A stretch of DNA of 40,139 nt, from assembly GCA_001567115.1 (NCBI GenBank), contig LMZT01000007.1, forward strand, positions 1-40,139, read 5' to 3'. Position numbers and translations under genes: made by a program. This stretch comes from Candidatus Hinthialibacteria bacterium OLB16 (GTDB taxonomy: Bacteria > Hinthialibacterota > Hinthialibacteria > OLB16). The notes below the pieces were generated by a model. The model was not told the DNA's origin. It saw nothing but the letters and a program-made list of their open reading frames with translations, and did no database searches. Each line of letters begins with the position of its first letter. Position 1 is the stretch's first letter. Shown here piece after piece: positions 16,157 to 23,555 of the stretch.

Positions 16157-16185
16157 AATATGCTGGATAATTCTTCCCCTGTCAA
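16157..16185 (-). promoter_or_regulatory. Predicted sigma-70 promoter of the dcw operon
   Basis: On the minus strand a perfect TTGACA -35 box (complement of 16180-16185) is followed after 17 bases by CATATT (complement of 16157-16162, four of six matches to TATAAT). Transcription would start about 70 bp before the mraZ ATG. It is the only good promoter I see ahead of the operon. Confidence 0.65.
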
Positions 16186-16284
16186 GAAGGAAGTCTGATT
16201 CTTTACCAATTTTTTTCAAGCTGACAAAAGACTTGGGGAGAGGATCACCCAGGGACCGACATGGAGCCGGGGATTGCTTTTTAA

Positions 16285-16325
16285 TCACAGATCATTCACA
16301 GATAAATGGATGGTTTTTCACAGAT
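16285..16325 (+). repeat. Three TCACAGAT repeats phased by 11 and 22 bp in the dcw/smc divergent region
   Basis: TCACAGAT occurs at 16285-16292, 16296-16303 and 16318-16325; the starts are 11 and 22 bp apart, so all lie on one face of the helix. The first and third copies extend to TCACAGATCAT. They sit in the 492-bp divergent region (16081-16572) between mraZ and smc, which has no gene. This looks like an operator for an unknown regulator; resemblance to DnaA boxes is weak. Confidence 0.5.
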
Positions 16326-16340
16326 CATCCACCAGCGAGG

Positions 16341-16374
16341 GGGTGGGTCAGATCCCTCTCAGGGAAACCCACCC
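16341..16374. repeat. GC-rich stem-loop in the divergent region
   Basis: GGGTGGGT (16341-16348) pairs with ACCCACCC (16367-16374), with an inner stem TCCCT/AGGGA (16353-16357, 16361-16365) and a CTC loop. It lies upstream of both promoters and has no T-tract. It may be a protein-binding site or an upstream terminator-like barrier; function unknown. Confidence 0.5.
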
Positions 16375-16432
16375 AACCCCTCAAACCTCAACATGTTGTG
16401 GTGATGAGTGGCATTATAATCGATATATATGC

Positions 16433-16462
16433 TTGACAGGGAAGAAACTGAAACCTTATAGT
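16433..16462 (+). promoter_or_regulatory. Predicted sigma-70 promoter of smc
   Basis: TTGACA (16433-16438, perfect -35) is followed after 18 bases by TATAGT (16457-16462, five of six matches). The start would be near 16469, giving a leader of about 100 bases before the smc ATG. Divergent from the dcw promoter 250 bp away. Confidence 0.65.
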
Positions 16463-16572
16463 CTGTTCCTCGTCAGGGTCAAAAGACCTGCTCAACACTG
16501 TCCTCGACAAGTCCAGAACAGGGGGGTATCCCGGGACGGAATGGATTCCGGGAAGACCGTCAGGGGGAGAAT

Positions 16573-19500
16573 ATGAAGCTCAAGCGGATATCGACCAGCG
16601 GATTCAAATCGTTCGCTGACCGCCTCAACCTCGAATTCGGAGATGGCATAACCTGCATTGTCGGCCCCAATGGGTGCGGGAAGAGCAATTCTTCGGATGC
16701 GGTTCGGTGGGTTCTCGGTGAACAAAGCCCGCGTGCACTGCGTGTCAATCGCATGCAGGATCTGATTTTCAGTGGAACATCTGACCGCAAGCCGGAAGGC
16801 ATGACGGAAGTCCGTGTGGTTTTCGACAATGAAGATGGCTCCCTCAGCCTGCCATTTGCCGAAATCGAAGTCAGCCGGCGCCTGTACCGTTCAGGAGAAT
16901 CGGAGTACTTCATCAATAAAGAGGCGGTGCGGCTCAAAGACATCACGGACCTGTTTGCGAATACGGGAGTTGGCACCCACAGTTATTCCCTCCTCGAGCA
17001 GGGGCGAGTGGATGCCATTCTGAAAGCAAAGCCCAATGAGCGCCGGGAGATCTTCGAAGAAGCTTCAGGAATCACCAAGTATCGCCTGAGGCAGGATGAA
17101 GCGCTGCGCAAACTCAAGCGGGTCAGCCAGGATCTGCAAAGGGTTGAAGATATTATCGGTGAGCTGTCGCGCCAGGTGCGCTCTCTCAAGATACAGGCCG
17201 GAAAGGCATCACGATATAACGAAATGCACCTGGAGCTGCACCATAAAGAGCTGGTGCGCCTCTGGAAGCAGAAGATCCAGCTCGACGACAAGCTGGCGGG
17301 ACTTCGGCAGGCGCTTGAAAAAGCCCAGGAGCTTCGCCAGTCCCTTGAGGATCAGTTGAGCAAAGGGGCGGCTGAATCGGAAGAAGCCCGCAAGCATGTG
17401 GAATTGACACGCGAAGGCCTGATTCGTTTTCAGGGGATCAAAAGCGAGCTCGAAAGCGAAAACCGGCGCCTGGATGATCAGCTCAGCCACTGCCGGGCGA
17501 TGGAATCTGAACTGACCCGCCAGGGCGAACACACCCAGGAGCTTGAGAAGACGCTCCTGATGGAAAAAGAGGAGGCTGAATCCTCCATCGAGGCCAGAAG
17601 TGAGATCGAAGAAAAGCTTCGCCGGGAGCTGGTTGAATTTGAGATTGAGGAAAATCTGCTGGCAGCCCAGGCGGCAGAAGGGCAAAGCGATTACCAGCAG
17701 GCGAGAAAAACCGCCGAACAGACACATCAGCAGGTGACCAGCTCCGAACGGACCCTCGATTCTCTGACACGCGAGATCGAGATGCTGGAACGTGAAGCCG
17801 GGAATCTTTCCGAGCGCCGGAAACATCTGGCCGATCAGGCACAGGAAGCCGTTCAGGAACTGGAAGCGGTGGATGCCAAAATCACCGCTGCCATGACCGA
17901 ACACGAAGACACCCGGATCGACCTGGATCGCGAGGAAAAGAGCAAGGCAGAGTTGACCGAACGGCTGAACGAGCTGGAGCGTGAGATTGCCATCGAACGG
18001 CGTGAGAATGAGAAACTTCATGCCGATCGAAGCCGTTTGAACCATCGGCTGGAATCCCTGCATGAGCTTCAGGTCCAGCATGAAGGCCAGGGGGAAGGGA
18101 TCAAGCAGGCCTTTCAGCGACGGAGCCGTGGAGAGGAACCCTTTACCGCCCTGCAGGGGGTCCTGATTGAAAAAATCCGTGTTGCGCCGGGCTGCGAAGA
18201 TGCCATTGAAAGCGCATTTTCGGCCTGGCTGCAAAGCGCGATCTGTGGCGATGCCTCACAGGCGGTATCGCTGCTTGAAGCCCTGAGGAAGGAAGGCTCC
18301 GGACGATTGACCTGTGTCCTGGCGGATGTCGCCCAGTCAAAAAACAGCACCCGCCGGCCCGCCGCAATAAACACAATCCAGGAAAAGATTCCCGGGGCTT
18401 TGTCTGCGCTGGAAATCGTGGATGTTGAGGCGGACTACATGGGGCTAGTCCAGCCATTCCTCGAGAAAACCATCATCGTGGAGGATCTCGGGCAGCTTTC
18501 CAGTGCGATTGAGCTGCTCGAGGAAGGGTGGATTGCTGTCACCCGCCAGGGCGAAGTGGCGCAATACCCCGGCTTCATCTCGGGGGGGCGGGTGGTCACG
18601 ACCGGATTTCTCAAGCGGCAGAGTGAAATTGCAACCCTCACCCAGCAGCTTGGCGAATTGAATGCCCTCTGGCAGGAGAGCGAGGAAAAGCTTCAGGCGC
18701 TTCGTGAGGGCCGCCGTGAAACCTCTGAGGAACTTAAAGCCTGTGAAGGCTCGATCCGCGACCTGGTGATTCGCAAGGCGGCCCGCCATGAGGAAATGCA
18801 GGGACTTGCCAGGCTGCGCACCAAGATCGACAAGACGCTCGAGAATACTCGTGCCGAGCTGGAAAGAATCGATACCCATCAGGTTGACCTTTCACAGAGA
18901 AAGAGTTCCGCATGTGAGAAGCGCACACAGATCTCGGACAACCTGCAAAACGAGCAGGAAGCAGCCCATCATGCAGCCGGGGAGCTTCAAAGGATCGAGG
19001 GAGCGCTGCGTGAACTGCAGGCACGCCATCACCGCCACCGGGAAACCACCATTGCCATCAAAAAGGATCTGGAGCGATGCCAGCATGAGATCCAGCAATC
19101 CCGCCAGCGCCACGGCCACCTCGAGCAGCGCATCGCCAAATTGAAGGTGGAGGAACAGGAGCGCGAGGGGAAAATCTGGGAGGTTCTTGACAGGAAGAGC
19201 CAGGCTGAGGAGGCGCTCAAGCAGCTGTTCGAGAAAGTGGACCGGGTCGAACAGGATCTTGCCGAGCAGGAAGCCAATCTGGCGCAGATGGAAGAACGCC
19301 ATCGGGGAATTGAAGAGCAGGCTGGGCAGATTCGTGACATGCACCAGTCAAGGGTTGAAGAAATACAGCGGATGGAGTTGGAAGGCCATCGTGGAACCAT
19401 CGAGCTGGAAAACCTTGACCGACGCCTGGTGGAGGAGCTGCAGTCGGACTGGGAGCAATGCCAGAAAATTGCTGAGGAGGCTGGCGAGCAGGGGATCAGC

Positions 19501-20376
19501 CTCGACCTGCTCTCATCCGATATCGCCGGCCTGAGAGAAAAGATCAGCAGGATGGGGGAAATCAATCCGCTGGCGGTCGAAGAGTATGCCGAGCAGAAGG
19601 AGCGGCTGGATTTTCTCACCCGGCAGCAGGATGACCTGGTGAAGGCGCGTGGTTCTCTTCAGCGAACCATTGCCGAGGTGACGAAATCCGCACGCAAACA
19701 ATTCCTCGATACCTTCGAGCAGATCCGCCAAAACTTCAACCGGACATTCCGCCGTATTTTTGGAGGAGGACGCGCCGATCTGATGATCCTCAATGAGGCT
19801 AATGTGCTCGAGAGTGGTGTGGAGATTTTCGCGCAGCCACCCGGAAAGAAATTACAGTCGATCACCCCTTTCAGCGGTGGTGAAAAGAGCATGACCGCCA
19901 TCGCCCTGCTGTTTGCAATCTACCAGGTGAAAGCCAGTCCATTCTGCTTCCTGGATGAGGTGGATGCAGCGCTGGATGATGCCAATGTGGACCGCTTTGC
20001 GAGGCTGCTGCTGGATTTCAAACACCAGACTCAGTTCATCATTGTCACGCACAACAAACACACGATGGCAGCGGCGGATCGCCTGTATGGTGTGACCATG
20101 GACAAGCCGGGTGTATCAACAGTGGTATCCATGGAGTTTGAGCATCGGTCGAATTATGACCTCAGCCCGCTGCCGGAGGTCGAGGATGATCCCCTGCCCG
20201 CTTATGATTACGATGCAGCCCTGGCAACCGATGAAAACAGCGAAGGGGGCGAAGTGGAACCGGCAGCACAGGAGCAGGCGGTTGAGGCAGGGGAGCTGGT
20301 CGCTGCTGAAGCCAGCCACCCGGATGAGGATGTGATGGAAAAACCATGGCCTGCGGGCAATGAACACACGGACTGA
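16573..20376 (+). CDS. smc: Chromosome partition ATPase SMC
   Basis: SMC is the ATP-driven condensin subunit that organises and segregates the chromosome. The 1267 residues show an N-terminal head with Walker A GPNGCGKSN (31-39) and WVLGEQSPRALR, a long coiled coil (about 165-500), the hinge (about 515-680, ending in the typical GFISGGR), the returning coil (about 680-1020), and the C-terminal head with signature FSGGEKS (1100-1106) and Walker B CFLDEVDAALDD (1125-1136). The ATG is preceded by GGGGGAG. Unusual: about 75 residues follow the conserved end of the head, an acidic, disordered tail (many Glu/Asp/Ala/Pro). No scpA/scpB is nearby; a tRNA gene follows. Confidence 0.97.
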   Translation: MKLKRISTSGFKSFADRLNLEFGDGITCIVGPNGCGKSNSSDAVRWVLGEQSPRALRVNRMQDLIFSGTSDRKPEGMTEVRVVFDNEDGSLSLPFAEIEVSRRLYRSGESEYFINKEAVRLKDITDLFANTGVGTHSYSLLEQGRVDAILKAKPNERREIFEEASGITKYRLRQDEALRKLKRVSQDLQRVEDIIGELSRQVRSLKIQAGKASRYNEMHLELHHKELVRLWKQKIQLDDKLAGLRQALEKAQELRQSLEDQLSKGAAESEEARKHVELTREGLIRFQGIKSELESENRRLDDQLSHCRAMESELTRQGEHTQELEKTLLMEKEEAESSIEARSEIEEKLRRELVEFEIEENLLAAQAAEGQSDYQQARKTAEQTHQQVTSSERTLDSLTREIEMLEREAGNLSERRKHLADQAQEAVQELEAVDAKITAAMTEHEDTRIDLDREEKSKAELTERLNELEREIAIERRENEKLHADRSRLNHRLESLHELQVQHEGQGEGIKQAFQRRSRGEEPFTALQGVLIEKIRVAPGCEDAIESAFSAWLQSAICGDASQAVSLLEALRKEGSGRLTCVLADVAQSKNSTRRPAAINTIQEKIPGALSALEIVDVEADYMGLVQPFLEKTIIVEDLGQLSSAIELLEEGWIAVTRQGEVAQYPGFISGGRVVTTGFLKRQSEIATLTQQLGELNALWQESEEKLQALREGRRETSEELKACEGSIRDLVIRKAARHEEMQGLARLRTKIDKTLENTRAELERIDTHQVDLSQRKSSACEKRTQISDNLQNEQEAAHHAAGELQRIEGALRELQARHHRHRETTIAIKKDLERCQHEIQQSRQRHGHLEQRIAKLKVEEQEREGKIWEVLDRKSQAEEALKQLFEKVDRVEQDLAEQEANLAQMEERHRGIEEQAGQIRDMHQSRVEEIQRMELEGHRGTIELENLDRRLVEELQSDWEQCQKIAEEAGEQGISLDLLSSDIAGLREKISRMGEINPLAVEEYAEQKERLDFLTRQQDDLVKARGSLQRTIAEVTKSARKQFLDTFEQIRQNFNRTFRRIFGGGRADLMILNEANVLESGVEIFAQPPGKKLQSITPFSGGEKSMTAIALLFAIYQVKASPFCFLDEVDAALDDANVDRFARLLLDFKHQTQFIIVTHNKHTMAAADRLYGVTMDKPGVSTVVSMEFEHRSNYDLSPLPEVEDDPLPAYDYDAALATDENSEGGEVEPAAQEQAVEAGELVAAEASHPDEDVMEKPWPAGNEHTD

Positions 20377-20469
20377 TTGCCATTCCCGGGCTTGAAGGAC
20401 TCAAGTTCTCTCCGCCTGTCCGGCAGCCTTCAGCATTTTTATCGGGAGATGCCGGTCGAGGTGCCGCAG

Positions 20470-20500
20470 AAACACCTTCTGGAAGCGCGAGTGTTTTTTT
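20470..20500 (+). terminator. Possible intrinsic terminator after smc
   Basis: AAACAC (20470-20475) pairs with GTGTTT (20491-20496), and inside it CTTC with GAAG around a TG loop; five unpaired bases bulge on the 3' side. Seven T's follow. It lies about 95 bp after the smc stop and 50 bp before the tRNA. The bulge makes it only a candidate. Confidence 0.35.
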
Positions 20501-20549
20501 GATATAAGACAGGAACCAATCGAATCGAGCATCAGCTTCCAAAAGCCCC

Positions 20550-20639
20550 GGAGAGGTGGCCGAGTGGTTGAAGGCACTCGCCTCGAAAGCGAGCAAGGGC
20601 TTGCGTCCTTCGGGGGTTCGAATCCCCCCCTCTCCGCCA
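20550..20639 (+). tRNA. tRNA-Ser, anticodon CGA
   Basis: A 90-base class II tRNA. The acceptor arms GGAGAGG (20550-20556) and CCTCTCC pair, the D-arm GCCGAGTGG is typical, and the anticodon stem CTCGC/GCGAG encloses loop CTCGAAA with anticodon CGA (20584-20586), which reads codon UCG. A long variable arm and the T-loop GGTTCGAAT follow. The CCA end is encoded (20637-20639). A TATAAG box lies about 42 bases upstream without a clear -35. Confidence 0.98.
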
Positions 20640-20681
20640 GATTGGATCCCCCGCTCCTGGATCATTAAAAAAAACTGAATC

Positions 20682-20710
20682 TTGACACCCCCTGCCTCCC
20701 CGGATAGCCT
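20682..20710 (+). promoter_or_regulatory. Weak candidate promoter for the SUMF1-domain gene
   Basis: A perfect TTGACA (20682-20687) is followed 17 bases later by TAGCCT (20705-20710), only three of six matches to the -10 consensus. It lies about 43 bp before the start of the next gene. The -10 box is poor, so the call is tentative. Confidence 0.3.
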
Positions 20711-20752
20711 CGAAAAAGAAACATCCAATGCAGATTCATCAGGAATCTTTCC

Positions 20753-21934
20753 ATGGAGGTCTGCCTCGTGCCCGCCCTGCGAGTCTTCTCTTCAATTCTT
20801 GTGCTCTGTTCGTTTCTTGCCTCTGAATCCGTTACAGCCGGGAGTGTCCAGGTCAATTCCCTTTTTGAGTTTGCCTCACAATGGAAGACCACTGGGCATG
20901 GCCCGAAAAACCTGATCGATCTTTTGAGCGGACACCCCAGCAGCATGATCGAAGTTGTCGGTGCTGCTGGAGGAAATTTCATGATGGGAAGAAGGGATGA
21001 TGGCGACGATGCCCAGGGATACAGTGATGAGTTGCCACGCCATCAGGTCACCCTGTCGGCATTTCAGATCGGAAAATATGAAGTCACCAACGGCCAGTAT
21101 GCCGCAGTGCTCAACTATGCCCTGAGCAAAGGCTACCTCAAAAATTCTTCAGGAGGAGCCTACGGCACAGGCGGGCGCGATGTTTATCATAATGGTGTTC
21201 TTTTGATCAATGTCGATGACTCGGATGATTGCCAGATCAGTTTCGGCAGCGGCGTGTTTGCAGCCGATTCCAAAGAGGGGATCAGCATGGCCAATTATCC
21301 GGTTGTCGAGGTGTCCTGGTTTGGCACCATTGCCTTCTGCAACTGGTTGAGTGAGATGGAGGGACGCGCTGCCTGCTACAATCTCACCACACAGGCAAGA
21401 ACCAATCCATTCGGCGGCGGGTATCGCCTGCCAACTGAAGCAGAATGGGAATTTGCCGCTGCCTGGGGAGGGTCACATAAAATTTATGGCACAGGATCCG
21501 ACACCCTGACCGGGAAAAGCTCCTGTAATTACACCATGGACCCGGGCATCGTTCCCGATGATTGTGTCAATCCGAGTGGATTCGGCAGCACACCCTGTCT
21601 CTCTCCAGTCGGCTGGTTCAATGGGGTGAATATCAGTCCCAATGGCAATGTTCACACAGTCGACAGCCGCAGCCCCTCCGGATGCTATGACATGTCGGGA
21701 AATGCCGCTGAGATATGCGAAGACTGGTATCTGGGAAACTTCTATGGGACCGCACAGGCAACACAACCCAATCCGGTCTGCACCGACCCGTTATCAGGCT
21801 TCAGAGTTCTACGCGGGGGTGGCTGGATCGACAATAAAAAGCAGGCCCGCACCGCCAGCCGTTATTTTGTCAACCCGGAGGGCGCTTACGGGACTGTCAG
21901 CCATATCGGCTTCCGGGTGGTTCGCTCGAATTAG
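20753..21934 (+). CDS. Secreted SUMF1/formylglycine-generating-enzyme-fold protein, probably not a sulfatase activator
   Basis: A 393-residue exported protein. A hydrophobic N-terminal segment (about residues 8-25) looks like a signal peptide. From residue 63 the SUMF1 (FGE-sulfatase) domain runs to the C-terminus with its hallmark segments: GGNFMMGRRDDGD, ELPRHQVTLSAFQIGKYEVT, VVEVSWFGTIAFCNWLSE, GYRLPTEAEWEFAAAWGG, GCYDMSGNAAEICEDWY, FRVLRGGGWID and IGFRVVRSN. In true formylglycine-generating enzymes a catalytic cysteine pair lies after the GGSW segment; here that stretch (DNKKQARTASRYF) has none. It is therefore more likely a structural, binding or other-substrate member. No sulfatase is nearby. 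ATG chosen with AGGA 8 bases upstream. Confidence 0.85.
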   Translation: MEVCLVPALRVFSSILVLCSFLASESVTAGSVQVNSLFEFASQWKTTGHGPKNLIDLLSGHPSSMIEVVGAAGGNFMMGRRDDGDDAQGYSDELPRHQVTLSAFQIGKYEVTNGQYAAVLNYALSKGYLKNSSGGAYGTGGRDVYHNGVLLINVDDSDDCQISFGSGVFAADSKEGISMANYPVVEVSWFGTIAFCNWLSEMEGRAACYNLTTQARTNPFGGGYRLPTEAEWEFAAAWGGSHKIYGTGSDTLTGKSSCNYTMDPGIVPDDCVNPSGFGSTPCLSPVGWFNGVNISPNGNVHTVDSRSPSGCYDMSGNAAEICEDWYLGNFYGTAQATQPNPVCTDPLSGFRVLRGGGWIDNKKQARTASRYFVNPEGAYGTVSHIGFRVVRSN

Positions 21935-22160
21935 ACAGGCCCGTCTGCGCCGCTGAATTCTGCTGGAGTCCATAATATTACCCACACTCCCGGGGCTGCT
22001 GAAAAAAGCATGTCTTTGGTTTTTCACATCCTCAGGAATTCACAATTTGATCCAGGCCACGATCCTCCATGGGCCTTTTGAATTAATGAGCTCCACTTCC
22101 CAAAAGGATGGGAAATCTTAAACTGCCTTTTTCAAGCTCTGTCCAGGAGATCCGACCGCA

Positions 22161-23480
22161 ATGAATCACCAATCGAATCATGAAAGCACTTCGATGCCTC
22201 AGAATCCAAAGTACCGTTGGTTTGTAGTTGCAATGCTGTGGACCATCGCATTTTTCAATTACGCAGACCGCCAGGCTATTTTTTCAGTTTTTCCACTGTT
22301 GGCTGAAGAATTCGATTTGTCGCTTGTACAGAGAGGCTGGCTGGGATCCTCATTCGCGCTGGTATATGGCCTGGGAGCGCCCTTTGCGGGCTGGGTAGTG
22401 GATCGAGTGACCAGGAAATCGGCGATTCTGTGGGGATTGCATGTGTGGAGCATCATCTGCATGGCGACAGCGCTTTCGAAAAACTTCACCCACCTGTTGT
22501 TTTACCGTGCGGCGGAAGGCCTTGGAGAAACTTTTTACTTCCCGGCCTCCATGTCGATGATCAGCGATTACCACGGCAAGGAAACCCGTTCGCGAGCCAT
22601 GGGGTTTCATCAAACGAGTGTGTATATCGGGACGATTGCTGGGGGATTTTTCGCCGGATGGATCGGCCAGGTGCATGGATGGCGCTGGTCTTTCATCGTA
22701 TTCGGAGGCATGGGAGTTCTGCTGGGTGTGGTCCTGCACAAGTTCCTGGTCGAGCCCAGCCGAGGCGCCGCCGAACTGGCGGATGCCGGCGTTTCGGAAA
22801 AACAGCATAAAGAGCAGCGGCTCAGCCTGGGCGATTTCATCCGGCTGATCCGCACGACTCCCACAGTTTTGATATTGATGCTGGCCTTCATGTCGGCCAA
22901 TTTTGTGGCGATGGTGCTGCTGACCTGGATGCCTTCGTATCTCACCGAGAAATTCAACATGAACCTGGCCATGTCCGGGCTGACCGCCACACTTTATGTC
23001 CAGCTGGCCAGCATGGCCGCCTCGCCATTGGGGGGATATTTCGCGGATATCATGCGGCGTTATACCCCGGGAGGGCGAATGCTGGTGCAGGCGATCGGAT
23101 TGTTTTGCGGAGCACCCTTCGTGATCCTGTGCGGGATGACCCAGTCCGTGTTCTGGCTGATCATTGCATTGACTTTCTGGGGATTTTTCAAGGGCCTGTA
23201 CGATGCGAACATCTTCGCCTCGGTTTTTGATGTGGTACGCCCCGAGGCGCGTGGAACAGCAGCAGGATTCATGAACATGATCGGCTGGCTGGGAGGCGGC
23301 GGAACAGCGCCGATCATCATTGGCTACACAGCCGAAAGCTGGGGGCTTGGGCCATCGATCGCCATGGCCTCCGGGGTGTACATTTTTGCGGCAGTGCTGC
23401 TGGTGATCGGCATGGTGTTTTTCGTCAAGAAGGATGCAGAAAATATGCAGATGGCCCTGCGCAAAGAAGCCACTGCCTGA
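22161..23480 (+). CDS. MFS transporter, anion:cation symporter (sugar-acid/organic-acid) type
   Basis: A 439-residue inner-membrane transporter with about 12 hydrophobic segments. The N-terminal motif FFNYADRQAIFSVFPLLAEEF, the loop 2-3 motif GWVVDRVTRKSA, and the AAEGLGETFYFPASMSMISDY segment resemble the ACS family, which includes hexuronate, glucarate and other organic-anion carriers. A second half begins near residue 225 after a charged central loop. The substrate cannot be deduced. AGGAG lies about 10 bases before the ATG. An in-frame ATG at 22194 is an alternative start. The dehydrogenases downstream of aspS would fit a sugar-acid pathway, but they are not in one operon with it. Confidence 0.85.
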   Translation: MNHQSNHESTSMPQNPKYRWFVVAMLWTIAFFNYADRQAIFSVFPLLAEEFDLSLVQRGWLGSSFALVYGLGAPFAGWVVDRVTRKSAILWGLHVWSIICMATALSKNFTHLLFYRAAEGLGETFYFPASMSMISDYHGKETRSRAMGFHQTSVYIGTIAGGFFAGWIGQVHGWRWSFIVFGGMGVLLGVVLHKFLVEPSRGAAELADAGVSEKQHKEQRLSLGDFIRLIRTTPTVLILMLAFMSANFVAMVLLTWMPSYLTEKFNMNLAMSGLTATLYVQLASMAASPLGGYFADIMRRYTPGGRMLVQAIGLFCGAPFVILCGMTQSVFWLIIALTFWGFFKGLYDANIFASVFDVVRPEARGTAAGFMNMIGWLGGGGTAPIIIGYTAESWGLGPSIAMASGVYIFAAVLLVIGMVFFVKKDAENMQMALRKEATA

Positions 23481-23491
23481 AAATTCAAGGA

Positions 23492-23528
23492 AAACAAAAA
23501 AGGACCTCCGAGAGATCAGAGGTCCTTT
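23492..23528 (-). terminator. Intrinsic terminator of aspS, shared with the convergent MFS gene
   Basis: A perfect 10-bp stem, AAAGGACCTC (23499-23508) with GAGGTCCTTT (23519-23528), around a 10-base loop. On the minus strand it is followed by TTTTTTGTTTT in total, a strong terminator 27 bases after the aspS stop. On the plus strand the T-tract is only three long, so it acts mainly for aspS. Confidence 0.9.
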
Positions 23529-23555
23529 GGGATCAGCGGAAGTTACCCGCCGCAG

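Noticed and set aside
16314-16322. DnaA box-like TTTTTCACA near smc
   Set aside because: Only seven of nine positions match the consensus and there is no cluster of good boxes, so no replication origin is claimed.
20162-20728. 188-codon minus-strand frame across the end of smc and the tRNA gene
   Set aside because: Part of it (GIRTPEGRKPLL…) is the well-known false translation of the antisense of a serine tRNA, and the rest is antisense to smc.
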